Shown: in pieces, positions 36,301 through 45,465 of the stretch
Layout: every line of letters starts with the position of its first letter
Numbering within the stretch: the stretch's first letter is position 1
Source of the DNA: Bacteroidales bacterium
Lineage (GTDB): Bacteria > Bacteroidota > Bacteroidia > Bacteroidales > P3
NCBI GenBank assembly: GCA_017550405.1
Contig: JAFZPH010000042.1
Coordinates: forward strand, 62,001-126,000
Length of the DNA stretch: 64,000 nt
Direction of reading: 5' to 3'
Made by a program: the position numbers and the translations under genes
The notes under the pieces: model-generated
Database searches by the model: none
The model's input: the letters and a program-made list of their open reading frames with translations, nothing else
Told to the model about the DNA's origin: nothing

Positions 36301-36372
36301 TCGTCCGTGTGCATTGCCTGCGCTATTGTCTTCGAGATCTCCCGTCGCGAGCAGAAACAGCTTGAGGCATAA
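33316..36372 (+). CDS. secDF: protein translocase subunit SecDF (fused SecD-SecF)
   Basis: 1018 residues. One protein carries both halves of the SecDF complex, as usual in Bacteroidota. SecD features: INLGLDLKGGMNVMLEV, RIDKFGVAQPTIQQL, RILVELPGVKDPQRVRKLLQ, then membrane helices with LTLAMAVDGNVIIYERIKEE. The SecF half (from about residue 695) shows GLSRGIDFTGGRTYVVRF and GYSINATVVIFDRVREYRK. A variable acidic insertion lies at about residues 285-345. SecDF uses the proton gradient to help proteins leave the Sec channel. The next gene is 16 bases downstream. Confidence 0.97.
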   Translation: MQNKGLIRFLTWAFVLVCLYQLSFTFVTSRVEKNAAKAAEAYVQSTTAQNLITQKSHGDALYAQTLKDSLLVDREARYLDSMASEKVYLGYTYRQCQAREINLGLDLKGGMNVMLEVSTVDVVRALAGHTEDSVFNKAIDMAIATQKKTTNRDFVSLFYDAIRQVNPDVQLASYFNTQLRDRIKLNDDNDAVIKVVKEEAASAYDRTYEILRQRIDKFGVAQPTIQQLRASERILVELPGVKDPQRVRKLLQGTAQLEFWLTYDNAEGYKMLEEVDSYIASIGGVDGNADAVAEVVDTAAQPKNEGDSLLSALGADNNNDEASNSELEKSHPLFSENMLMPNINPQGGLMEGPVVGYAHAKSREAISRMINVAFEKRIIDSRTVKFLWSAKPVQDGSDIYQLFAIRINTRDGAALLDGSVITDARQDFSNAGGNEISMTMNSEGARDWKRITGENVGKCVAIVLDDLVYSAPVVNGEIAGGRSSITGSFTLEEAKDLANILKSGKLPAPAVIVQEAVVGPSLGQESINRGLISFILAFIIVLIYMVVFYNRGGWVSAIALVTNIFLLFGVLASVGAVLTMPGIAGIVLTLAMAVDGNVIIYERIKEELRAGSSMANAVSAGFSNAYSAIIDGQVTTFLLGLVLIMFGSGPVQGFAVTLCIGIVTSLFTSIFITRLCIDWMLNHKKKINFSFPFSENFMRNANVDFIGKRKTFYIIAVCAVAICLIGIYARGLSRGIDFTGGRTYVVRFDQPVNAVEVRSALDTEFGEAPEVKTYGPTSQLKITTKYKFNEDGEAINNEIATKLYNGTKGFFSNAISEDEFRSTESNPLGIIQSEQVGASIANDLVRNAFLAVIGGLLVMFVYIGLRFRSWRFGVGSVVALAHDTILVIGVFALLHGLLPFNLDVDQSFIAAVLTVIGYSINATVVIFDRVREYRKLYPKRTLKSHMNDAVNSTLARTINTSGTTFFTLLMMFIFGGEVIRGFVFAILVGVLVGVFSSVCIACAIVFEISRREQKQLEA

Positions 36373-36388
36373 TTAATGTATTGAAATA

Positions 36389-36790
36389 ATGAAGTATCTT
36401 CTTCTCATAATTGGTTTGGTCCTCTGGGTCGGGATTCGTTCGCGCAAAGCTGTGCAGAAACAACTTTCCGACCTTGAGGATGCTGCCAATCGTCAGCAAA
36501 CTGATTCGAGACCTGCTTATGAGTCCCTTTTCGAGGACCGGCAGGTTTCGAAAACCAGTTTTGCCGAAGAGGAGAAGGCTGCAGGCTATTTCACTTACGA
36601 AACCGAGCCTGTGTACACCGCCCAGACCGTTGCCAGCGCTAAAGTACCTGCGGAAAAGGCCAAGAATGTAGTGTTGGGTAAAGAGGAAGAGTCTGTTGGT
36701 TCTGGCTTCGATTTGAGACAAGCAATTGTCTATAGCACTATTCTCCGGGCAAAGTATATCCCCGAGATGAACAATTCTGTAATTAATTAA
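36389..36790 (+). CDS. small membrane-anchored protein of unknown function downstream of secDF
   Basis: 133 residues. A short N-terminal hydrophobic segment (residues 2-15) is followed directly by basic residues, RSRKAVQKQ, suggesting a single membrane anchor with the rest in the cytoplasm. The middle is acidic and low-complexity. A short C-terminal block, FDLRQAIVYSTILRAKYIP (about residues 107-125), looks conserved and is similar to the ends of small Bacteroidota proteins I have seen, but I cannot name a family. It sits between secDF and the TonB-dependent receptor with 16- and 30-base gaps and no visible terminator. Confidence 0.7.
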   Translation: MKYLLLIIGLVLWVGIRSRKAVQKQLSDLEDAANRQQTDSRPAYESLFEDRQVSKTSFAEEEKAAGYFTYETEPVYTAQTVASAKVPAEKAKNVVLGKEEESVGSGFDLRQAIVYSTILRAKYIPEMNNSVIN

Positions 36791-36820
36791 TCTAATGTTA
36801 GTAATAATACCTAAAAGAGT

Positions 36821-39800
36821 ATGTTTAAAAAAGTACTAATGACAATCGGTCTGTTGCTGATGGCGCATGTCGTCCTCGCACAGGGTACTATCAAAGGTAC
36901 CATTATCGATTCGAAGACAAAAGAGCCAGTGCCTTTTGCCAACGTCGTTGCTAAGCAAGACGGAAAACAAATCAAGGGTACACAGACAGACATGGATGGT
37001 AATTTTACTCTGAAGCCCCTGAATGTCGGACAGTACGAGATTCAGGCATCGTGTGTGGGTTATAACACCTACACGCGTGAGGACTTTACGGTGAAAGCCT
37101 CTGGTTTCTCTGTCTGTAACATTGAACTGTCAACTGCTTCCAAGACTCTGGAACCTGTTGAAATTAAAGAATCCAAAAACCCGATCATTGATATTGGATC
37201 GCCCGAGTCTGGTGCACGTGTCTCAAGTGAGGATATTGCACACATGCCGGGTACTTCAGTTGAGAGCATTGTGGCCGCCGTCGGTGGTGTAGGTTATAAC
37301 GATGGTGGTACCAGTACCGCCCGTGGTGAGAGTGGCATGGTCACGAACGTCGGCGGTGTCCGCAAACGTACGGGTGTAAACGTCCCTAAAGAGGCTATTG
37401 CTGAGATTCAGGTTATCCTTGGTGGTACCCCTGCAAGCATCGGTGAGGCTATCGGTGGTACTCAGATTATCACCCTTAAACCTCCTACGAGTCAGTTCAA
37501 GGGTTACTTCAGTTTGGAGTCCATCCTCGACTACAGAATGTGGAATCGTCTCACTGCCTACCTTACCGGGCCCGTTATCAAGAAGAGCTTGAAGGACGAG
37601 AACGGTAATGTGACCGGCGACCGCACCCTCGTGGGTTTCCGCCTCACAACTCAGGGCACTTATCAAAACAATGGATTCTATCGCCCCAAAGACCGCCGTT
37701 TCCTGGTGGTTAATGATGCATTGGTTCGCCAGTACGAGCAAGCTCCTATCAGCTATGACCCCGTCACTGGAACCACTAACTATTCCGCTGAGAGAGGTCT
37801 TTTCAGAGACGATTTCGTTGAGATTAGAAATCTCACCAAGAAGGATTTCGGTGGCGATGCCAGTCGTGTTCCCCACACCAGTTCTTACGACATTAAGAAC
37901 AACCTCGCCTTCGATATCCGTTTCTCGGATTATGCCACCCTGGCTGTTACTACCGAGTTGAACTTCAGCTATGGTCCCAACAGCTCCTTGATGCCCCTCA
38001 ACATGAGCCGTTGCGCTAACGATGTGTCCCGCGACCTCGACTGGTCCGTGACTGTCGACTTCACACAGCGTTTCCCCGATGAAGAACCTTCCAATGTTGA
38101 CAATACCGAGGGTTCCTCTTCTGCTGGAAAGGCTATCAAGAACGTGATGTATAATATCACTGCCATGTTTGAGCGCGACCGTGCCCGTCGTTATAACGAA
38201 GTGTTCGGTGGTGAACTCAAAGACGTTTTCAAATATGGTTACTATGGTCGTTTAGAGACCAACCAGCAGCCCAGCTATGAGTTGAATCCCTCATTCAACT
38301 ATATGGGTATCAGCCGTCCCGCTATGGTTCAGAACAGCTGGTACGACATCATTGACTGGAGCACTTATGAGCCCTATGCAGGAAACCAGGTTTTGGCCAA
38401 CTACAACCTGCAGCTTCTTGACATTCCCGGCCTCTCCTCCGCCTTGCAGAATATCGATGTACTTCGTTTCTACAAAGGTCTTGCCAATGGCGACAGCCCC
38501 GATAACATTTATGGCTTGCTCGACAATGTAGGTGTCCAGGGAACCTCTTTCGCAATAGCTCAGAACGACTATATTGATGTTGCTGCCAAAGCTTCGGCTG
38601 AAATCAAGGGTCATGCCCTCGAAATTGGTTTCCAGTATGACCGTGTCGATCAGTCGCAATATAGTTTGAGTGCTGTTCCTCTGTGGACCATCATGCGTCA
38701 GAACGCCAACCGCCATATCTTACAGATGGATCTTGGCAAACCTAATTACCGTTGGGAGGGCTCTACCCTCTATGTCGATTACGATCGTCTGCTCAACAGA
38801 GATGGCCAGTCTTATTTCGATCGCGCCATGCGTGATTACCTGGGTTGGTCTGGTAATGAGAAACTCGAGGTCAATTATCTTGATATCGACCGTTATACCC
38901 CCGAACAGTATGTTGAAGCAGGTGGTATGGACATGTTCTCCTCCGATGAACTCTTCAACAATGGTTCCCGTTTGGTCAGCTACTACGGTTACGACCACAC
39001 AGGTAAGAAATACAACAGCAGCAACTGGAGTCTGAAAGACTTCTTCACCCCCAGCAACCCCAAGTATCGTTACAGCCCGGCCTACACACCCACCTACATG
39101 GCTGGTTATATTCAGGACCAGTTCTACTTCTCCGACCTTATCTTCAACGTCGGTGTGCGTGTCGACATCTTCGATGCCAACCAGAGTGTGTTGAAAGACC
39201 CCTATCTGCTGTATGAGTCCTGGACGGTGAAAGACCTGAAATCCGGCAAGGCTCCTTACCAGGGTGATATTTATGCCGGTGCCGGTGACAACTGGACTGT
39301 TTATGTCGACGCTGCCGAAAGCGACAATCCCACCATCTACGGTTATCGTAACGGTTCTGTCTGGTACGATGCCAACGGTGTTGAACTTAGCTCGCCCAAC
39401 TCCATTGCCGGTAAATCTGGTAAACCCACTCCTTATCGTACCCCCAACGGACAGAAGTCGTACAACAACAGCTCTGTCGGAGTTGAGGCCTTCGAGGACT
39501 ACAAACCCCAGGTGGTTGTCCAGCCCCGTATCGCTTTCTCCTTCCCCGTTGGTGAGAACTCCCAGTTCAAGGCCAGTTATGACATTATTGCCCGTCGTCC
39601 TTCTTCCAACTGGCGTGCCGACTACTTCAGCTATCTCTATATGCTCCAGATTAACTGGTTCAACAACCCCAATCTGAAACCCGAACGTATTACCAACTAC
39701 GAGTTAGGTTTCCAGCAGGCCCTTAACAAGAACAATGCTATCAGCATCAGTGCATTCTACAAAGAGACCCGCGACCTTATTCAGGTTGTCCAGTATGTGG

Positions 39801-40579
39801 GTGCCGACCCCAACCCCAACTACTACTCCTACGACAATTTGGATTTCAAGACCACCAAGGGTCTTACCGTCAGCTACGACCTCCGTCAGTCGAAGAATAT
39901 CCGTGTCAACGCCAACTATACGCTGCAGTATGCTGAGGGTACTGGTTTGCCCTCTGCCACCATGCAGGAACTTATCAAGGAAGGCTACACCACCCTCAAG
40001 ATGCTCAATCCTATCAGCGACGACCGCCGTCATGAGTTCAAAGTCAACTTCGACTTCCGTTATCAAGGCGGCAAGCGTTACAATGGTCCCACCATCACCC
40101 GCAAAGTCACCGATAAAGAGACCGGCGAGTCCCGTCAGGAAACTGTCAAGCTCCTCGAGAACTTCGGTATTGACATCGTTGCTGTCGCTCAGTCTGGCCG
40201 TCCTTACACCAAGGCTTTCAGCAACACCCAGTCTACTATCGTTGGTGGATACAATGGCGCCCGTCTGCCTTGGGGATTCTATCTCGACTTGATTGTTGAC
40301 AAGCGCTTCCCCATCAAGGTCGGAAAACGCGAGACCAACCTCATCGTCTCCCTCAGTGTTACCAACCTCTTCGATATCCGCAATATCACGAGTGTGTGGC
40401 CCGTTACAGGTAACCCCGATGACAATGGCTATCTGACCGACCCCGAGACCCAGTCAGTTATCGAGCGCTATCTCGACCCCGCCTCATTTAGGGATCTGTA
40501 CACCATTTCTTTGAGCAACAACTACTGGAGATACTCCACTCCTCGTCGTTTCCTTGCCACAGTCGCTTACTCATTCTAA
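36821..40579 (+). CDS. TonB-dependent receptor with carboxypeptidase-regulatory-like N-terminal domain
   Basis: 1252 residues. Signal peptide ends near VLAQ (residue 20). Residues about 21-105 form a carboxypeptidase-D regulatory-like domain: GTIKGTIIDSKTKEPVPFAN and TDMDGNFTLKPLNVGQYEI. A plug domain follows (about 130-235): SSEDIAHMPGTSVESIVAAV, STARGESGMVTNVGGV and IAEIQVILGGTPASIGEAIG. The rest is a large TonB-receptor barrel (for example LKPERITNYELGFQQALNKN, NIRVNANYTLQYAEG), ending in RRFLATVAYSF with a terminal Phe. No SusD-like lipoprotein is next to it; the neighbours are a 1608-residue surface protein and a PorV-like protein. The imported or exported substrate is unknown. Confidence 0.93.
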   Translation: MFKKVLMTIGLLLMAHVVLAQGTIKGTIIDSKTKEPVPFANVVAKQDGKQIKGTQTDMDGNFTLKPLNVGQYEIQASCVGYNTYTREDFTVKASGFSVCNIELSTASKTLEPVEIKESKNPIIDIGSPESGARVSSEDIAHMPGTSVESIVAAVGGVGYNDGGTSTARGESGMVTNVGGVRKRTGVNVPKEAIAEIQVILGGTPASIGEAIGGTQIITLKPPTSQFKGYFSLESILDYRMWNRLTAYLTGPVIKKSLKDENGNVTGDRTLVGFRLTTQGTYQNNGFYRPKDRRFLVVNDALVRQYEQAPISYDPVTGTTNYSAERGLFRDDFVEIRNLTKKDFGGDASRVPHTSSYDIKNNLAFDIRFSDYATLAVTTELNFSYGPNSSLMPLNMSRCANDVSRDLDWSVTVDFTQRFPDEEPSNVDNTEGSSSAGKAIKNVMYNITAMFERDRARRYNEVFGGELKDVFKYGYYGRLETNQQPSYELNPSFNYMGISRPAMVQNSWYDIIDWSTYEPYAGNQVLANYNLQLLDIPGLSSALQNIDVLRFYKGLANGDSPDNIYGLLDNVGVQGTSFAIAQNDYIDVAAKASAEIKGHALEIGFQYDRVDQSQYSLSAVPLWTIMRQNANRHILQMDLGKPNYRWEGSTLYVDYDRLLNRDGQSYFDRAMRDYLGWSGNEKLEVNYLDIDRYTPEQYVEAGGMDMFSSDELFNNGSRLVSYYGYDHTGKKYNSSNWSLKDFFTPSNPKYRYSPAYTPTYMAGYIQDQFYFSDLIFNVGVRVDIFDANQSVLKDPYLLYESWTVKDLKSGKAPYQGDIYAGAGDNWTVYVDAAESDNPTIYGYRNGSVWYDANGVELSSPNSIAGKSGKPTPYRTPNGQKSYNNSSVGVEAFEDYKPQVVVQPRIAFSFPVGENSQFKASYDIIARRPSSNWRADYFSYLYMLQINWFNNPNLKPERITNYELGFQQALNKNNAISISAFYKETRDLIQVVQYVGADPNPNYYSYDNLDFKTTKGLTVSYDLRQSKNIRVNANYTLQYAEGTGLPSATMQELIKEGYTTLKMLNPISDDRRHEFKVNFDFRYQGGKRYNGPTITRKVTDKETGESRQETVKLLENFGIDIVAVAQSGRPYTKAFSNTQSTIVGGYNGARLPWGFYLDLIVDKRFPIKVGKRETNLIVSLSVTNLFDIRNITSVWPVTGNPDDNGYLTDPETQSVIERYLDPASFRDLYTISLSNNYWRYSTPRRFLATVAYSF

Positions 40580-40606
40580 TTCATAACGCGAAAAAAATAT
40601 TTAGAT

Positions 40607-43600
40607 ATGAAGAATATATTTAGCAAATTCGTATTGGTGGCTTTCCTGTTTGCTGCCTTGTCGGGGACCTCTTATGCAGAAGATTGCAAAGTCTGCAAAA
40701 AGAATTCCTCACACAAGTCTGCAGTGCAGTCCAAAGCTGCCGTGTGCAAAAGAGCACAGAGTACCGCAGAGCTGAATGTCAACAATGTCCGAGCACTCAT
40801 TAATGGCTACGGCAACATGTGGTACGACGGTAGTGTGGCGCAGTACCACCTGCCCAAAAACAGTAACACCTGCCCTCTCTTCTGCGCGGCATTGTGGATC
40901 GGTGGTACCGATGTTAACGATCAGCTCCGTATTGCTGCTCTCCGTTTCGGTTCCGAAGGTGACGACTACTGGCCCGGTCCTCTCGAGCTGAAGACCGCTT
41001 CTGTCGACCTCCCCGTCTGTAACTATTTCGATAAGCACTACATCATCACCAAGAATGAAGTTCTAGCTTTCATGTCCATGTTTGACTATAGTGATGCTGG
41101 TGCCACACCGAATGAGTCTTTCTCCCCTGATGCCATCCCCGCCACTATTAAGAACTGGCCTGCTTCCGGCATCAACGCCAACCAGTCTCCTTATCTTGCT
41201 CCCTTCTATGATGCCAATCATAATGGCGTCTACGAGTGGGAAGAAGGCGACTATCCTTATTACGATTTCAACAATGAACTCTGCCCCCGTACACTGAAAG
41301 CCCAGTGGGGTCGCGATTACACCTCGCATGTGGCCACAACCCTCGAAACTGAAGCTAACATTGTTACCGGCGGTCTTCTTTCTGACCAGGTGTTGAAAGG
41401 CGACCAGACTATCTGGTGGGTCTTCAATGATATGGGTAATGTCCACACCGAGTCTCTCGGCCAGCCTATTGGTATGGAAATCCGTGCACAGGCTTTCGCA
41501 TTCTCCACAAATGACGAAATCAACAACATGACTTTCTACACCTACGAAATCATCAACCGTTCTACTTACGAACTCCGCGAGACCTACTTCAGCCAGTGGG
41601 TTGATGCCGACCTTGGTTACGCTGCCGATGACTTTGTCGGATGCGATGTCAAGCGTGGTCTTGGCTATTGCTACAACGGTGACGAGGTTGACGGACCCAG
41701 TTCAGGTTCTTATACTGGTATTCCCCCTGCAGTTGGTATCGACTTCTTCCAGGGTCCTTACATGGATCCCGATGGCAAGGACAATCCCAAGATTGATATT
41801 GCCAAGATGCGTGCTTACTATCCCAAGCAGCTTGAACATTATCTGCTCCCCGATGGTACTTACGACACTATCAGCCTTACCGACGATGCCGACCTTTATT
41901 ACCCCAACGCTTGGTATTTCGTTCCTGGCGATGGCATTGGTAACTGCGCTATCAATGGTGTGAACTTTGGTAACAACATTGTTGATGATGAACGTTTCGG
42001 TATGCGCCGCTTTGTGTACTATGACAACAGCGCTAACGCCATCAGCGGTGAGCCTAGCAAGGCTACTGACTACTATAACTACCTTCGTGGATATTGGAAG
42101 AATGGTCAGCGTATGAAATACGGTGGAAATGGTATCACCACTGGAACCACCGATTTCGACTGCGACTTTATGTTCCCCGGCGACAGTGATCCTCTTTTCT
42201 GGGGTACTAATGGTAATGCCGTTGATGTCTGGACTGAGGTAACTGCAGGTAACTCTCCCGCCGACCGTCGTTTTATGCAGTCCGCTGGTCCTTTCACCCT
42301 GAAACCCGGTGCCTTGAACTACATTACCGTAGGTATTCCTTTTGCCCAGGCTCCTTCTGGAAAGGCCTTCTCCTCTGTTGAGTTGCTCCGCGAAATAGAT
42401 GATGTTTGCCAAGCACTCTTCGAGAACTGCTTCAAGGTCCTTGACGGTCCCGATGCTCCCACACTTATTGCTCAGGAGATGAACAACGAGATTATCCTCT
42501 ACATCAAGTACGACAATCCTGCCAGCAATAACTTTGGCGAGAAGTACTCCGAAGTTGACCCCGCCATCGTCCGTTCTTACACCGATGCCGAAGGCAACAC
42601 CCAGTTCTATTCCGACGAGCAGCGTAGCTACAAATTCGAAGGTTATCAGATTTATCAGTTGAAGGATGCTAATGTCTCTATTGCCGACATCCGCGACATC
42701 ACCAAGGCCGCCCTTGTTGCTCAGTGCGACGTCCGTAACTTCTACGATTCCATTGAAAGCGTCACTTACGATTCTGTTACCAGAATTTATGACACTGTCT
42801 ACAACGATAACCCCAGCCTGCCTATCGGAACCCTCGTAAACTATACTCGTAACAGTACCACTGGCCTCATGAGCCCGACCATCATGGTTGAGGGTGCCAA
42901 CCAGGGTATCAAGCACGTTTTCCGTATTAATACCGATGCATTTGCCACTGGCCGTAACACTACGCTTGTCAATAATAAAGAGTACTACTTCGTATGTATC
43001 GCATACGCCCAGAACCGCTACAAGGAATTTGCTATCGAAGCTGACAAACTCGACGGTCAGAAAGAGCCTTATCTTGCCGGTCGTAAAGACGAGTTTGGAA
43101 GAACCATTACTCCTGTAGTCGCCATCCCCCACAATCCTTCGTCCGAGAATGGTGGTACTATCGTGAATGCCGAGTTCGGCATGTGCCCCAACATTACCCG
43201 TATCGAAGGCTACGGCAACGGTGGCTCTGTCCTCCGTCTCACCAGTGAATCGATTGAGGAACTCATGGGTGCACCCGGACAGCCCGGCAAGCCCGCTGGT
43301 AAGTTCCGCGCCGATGGTGCTGGCATGTTGAAAGATCCTTGCCAGATTCTGAATCCCCGTTACGAGCAGAACCACGGTCCTATCCGTGTCGAGGTTATCG
43401 ACCCGCTTAACGTCAAGGCTGGTAAATACCTTATCAAGTTCGACCAAAAAGACAATATCGACGAGGGTAACTGGACTATTTCCAAGTCTCCCGATGATCC
43501 TACCTATGCCGAGAATCCTTATCTCTATGATGAGGTTATGAGCGTCAAATCCGACTTTAAGATTGGCCGTTTCAACGAGCAACTCTTCCTTGACCTCGGT

Positions 43601-45433
43601 ATCGCCATTGCTTTGAGCAATCCCCAGGAGGTTGCCTCTCCTCTCGTCATCACCACTCAATCTAGCGAGAACTTCATTTCTCGTTACTGGGGCGGTTTCG
43701 TAAACGAAAAGGCACTCTTATCCTCTTCTGTTACCTACGCCGATAATTCTACACCTTGGTTGGCTGCCATCCCCGATGATGATAGCTACTGGGTGGAGAA
43801 CTGGGTGCGTTCCGGTACCCAATTCGCAGCCGGTACACGTAATACTTTCACCGCTACTACAGGTGAAATCAGCTATTCCGAAACCTATTGCGACGAGGAC
43901 TACTTCAAGAGCATGCAGACCAATATGAACGGCAACCCGTCTCACCTCGGTGTCGACCGTTACCAAGTGTTCGAAGATGTGGCTGGTTCCTGGGCTCCCT
44001 ATGGCCTGGTATCCACACTGCCCATGCACCCTGCTTTCTCGTACCGCTATTATGTTGCTGGCGACAAAATCACTGATAGTCTCTGCCGTATTAGCTCAGT
44101 GTTTGCACGTACCTATAACAAATGGACTATCACACGTAAGACCATGGATAACTTCCGCAACAAGTCTCTTAACTTTAACGACATCTCAAATCTTCCCAGT
44201 GTCCAGATTGTTTTCACCAGCGACACTTCCAAGTGGACCCGTTGCCCGGTTCTGGAGATGTGTGACGACTATACTCAGGCCGAAGGCAATGCCCGCCGTT
44301 TCCAAGTCCGTCGTCATGCTTCTGTCGACAAGTTAGGCCGCACAGCCGCTGAGGCTGGTGTCACCCCCGATGAGGAAGACATCAACAATCCTGCTTTCGT
44401 CCATGAGACAGGTATGGGTTGGTTCCCTGGTTATGCCATCAACACTTCGACTGGTGAGCGTCTCAACATCATGTTCGGTGAAGATTCCCGCTATATCCAG
44501 TACAATGGTACCGATATGCTCTGGAATCCCACATTCGATCTTACCGAGGGTACTCAGAACTATGTCATGGGTGGCCGTCATTTCATCTATGTCTTGAACG
44601 CTACCGACCAGATCTTCTACGACATTGTCAACAACAAGAATTCTGTTGTCACTTCTTACAAAACACCTTCCTACGACTATGGCCGTTGGGCATACAGCAT
44701 GCTTTCCTCGCTCGAGCGCCTTATGGACTTTGTCCCCGAGTCCGACGTCGACCGTCTCCGCTGCAATCACGGTATCCTCGATGGTGAGAGCACCACTCTT
44801 ATCCCGCAGCGTGACTCTGCCTCTCTGCTCTTTGCATCGGTAGCATGGGTCAACATGCCGTTGGTTAGCCCCCGTTTCCAGTTCAAGAACCCCATTGACA
44901 TTCCTTGCGATGTCACCATCAATCTTGATGTGAACACGCCCTATGGCCGTTATCTCTCGCCCAATGGTTCGTCTGTCCGTCTGTTCGATGCCGATGTCGA
45001 GAATTCGGACTATCCTATGTATATGTTCGAGTTGACGTCAGACATTGCCACCGCTACTGGCAGCGCCACGGCCGATAAGGCTGCCAAGAGCTATAAGGAT
45101 TCCATCCTGAGCCTTATCAACGTCGTCCCGAACCCCTATTACAGCTATTCTACCTATGAAACCACCAGCCAGTTGGAAACCAAGGTACGCTTTGTCAATG
45201 TGCCTGTCGGAACTGTAGTCTCCATCTACACTGTCGACGGTACTATGGTCCGCAGACTTGGTCCCACCTCTGGTACTGCCACCACTCTCGACTGGGATCT
45301 CCACAACCACACTGGTATTCCCATTGCAGGTGGTGTATATCTTATCCACTTTAAAGTTCCCGGCATTGGCGACCGTGTTGTCAAATGGTTTGGCACCATG
45401 CGTCCTGTCGACCTGAACTCTTTCGGATTCTAA
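40607..45433 (+). CDS. very large exported protein with C-terminal FlgD/T9SS-like domain
   Basis: 1608 residues. The signal peptide ends near TSYAE (about residue 24); the mature N-terminus carries a CKVCKK motif. The body is rich in Asp, Asn, Tyr and Gly with no repeats I can define; local features include LFCAALWIGGTDVNDQLRIA and YPYYDFNNELCPRTLKAQW. The last 110 residues look like a FlgD-Ig/T9SS type A-like domain: NVVPNPYYSYSTYE, VVSIYTVDGTMVRRL, LDWDLHNHTGIPIAGGVYLI and a final extension ending SFGF. This implies outer-membrane export through the T9SS. It is placed between a TonB-dependent receptor and a PorV-like barrel, with gaps of 27 and 32 bases. Confidence 0.85.
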   Translation: MKNIFSKFVLVAFLFAALSGTSYAEDCKVCKKNSSHKSAVQSKAAVCKRAQSTAELNVNNVRALINGYGNMWYDGSVAQYHLPKNSNTCPLFCAALWIGGTDVNDQLRIAALRFGSEGDDYWPGPLELKTASVDLPVCNYFDKHYIITKNEVLAFMSMFDYSDAGATPNESFSPDAIPATIKNWPASGINANQSPYLAPFYDANHNGVYEWEEGDYPYYDFNNELCPRTLKAQWGRDYTSHVATTLETEANIVTGGLLSDQVLKGDQTIWWVFNDMGNVHTESLGQPIGMEIRAQAFAFSTNDEINNMTFYTYEIINRSTYELRETYFSQWVDADLGYAADDFVGCDVKRGLGYCYNGDEVDGPSSGSYTGIPPAVGIDFFQGPYMDPDGKDNPKIDIAKMRAYYPKQLEHYLLPDGTYDTISLTDDADLYYPNAWYFVPGDGIGNCAINGVNFGNNIVDDERFGMRRFVYYDNSANAISGEPSKATDYYNYLRGYWKNGQRMKYGGNGITTGTTDFDCDFMFPGDSDPLFWGTNGNAVDVWTEVTAGNSPADRRFMQSAGPFTLKPGALNYITVGIPFAQAPSGKAFSSVELLREIDDVCQALFENCFKVLDGPDAPTLIAQEMNNEIILYIKYDNPASNNFGEKYSEVDPAIVRSYTDAEGNTQFYSDEQRSYKFEGYQIYQLKDANVSIADIRDITKAALVAQCDVRNFYDSIESVTYDSVTRIYDTVYNDNPSLPIGTLVNYTRNSTTGLMSPTIMVEGANQGIKHVFRINTDAFATGRNTTLVNNKEYYFVCIAYAQNRYKEFAIEADKLDGQKEPYLAGRKDEFGRTITPVVAIPHNPSSENGGTIVNAEFGMCPNITRIEGYGNGGSVLRLTSESIEELMGAPGQPGKPAGKFRADGAGMLKDPCQILNPRYEQNHGPIRVEVIDPLNVKAGKYLIKFDQKDNIDEGNWTISKSPDDPTYAENPYLYDEVMSVKSDFKIGRFNEQLFLDLGIAIALSNPQEVASPLVITTQSSENFISRYWGGFVNEKALLSSSVTYADNSTPWLAAIPDDDSYWVENWVRSGTQFAAGTRNTFTATTGEISYSETYCDEDYFKSMQTNMNGNPSHLGVDRYQVFEDVAGSWAPYGLVSTLPMHPAFSYRYYVAGDKITDSLCRISSVFARTYNKWTITRKTMDNFRNKSLNFNDISNLPSVQIVFTSDTSKWTRCPVLEMCDDYTQAEGNARRFQVRRHASVDKLGRTAAEAGVTPDEEDINNPAFVHETGMGWFPGYAINTSTGERLNIMFGEDSRYIQYNGTDMLWNPTFDLTEGTQNYVMGGRHFIYVLNATDQIFYDIVNNKNSVVTSYKTPSYDYGRWAYSMLSSLERLMDFVPESDVDRLRCNHGILDGESTTLIPQRDSASLLFASVAWVNMPLVSPRFQFKNPIDIPCDVTINLDVNTPYGRYLSPNGSSVRLFDADVENSDYPMYMFELTSDIATATGSATADKAAKSYKDSILSLINVVPNPYYSYSTYETTSQLETKVRFVNVPVGTVVSIYTVDGTMVRRLGPTSGTATTLDWDLHNHTGIPIAGGVYLIHFKVPGIGDRVVKWFGTMRPVDLNSFGF

Positions 45434-45465
45434 GCACTGTTTGTTAATCTTTAAAAATGACAGAA

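Noticed and set aside
41702..43660. 652-residue minus-strand frame opposite the 1608-residue protein
   Set aside because: It has no signal, domain or promoter and mirrors codon usage of the opposite gene.
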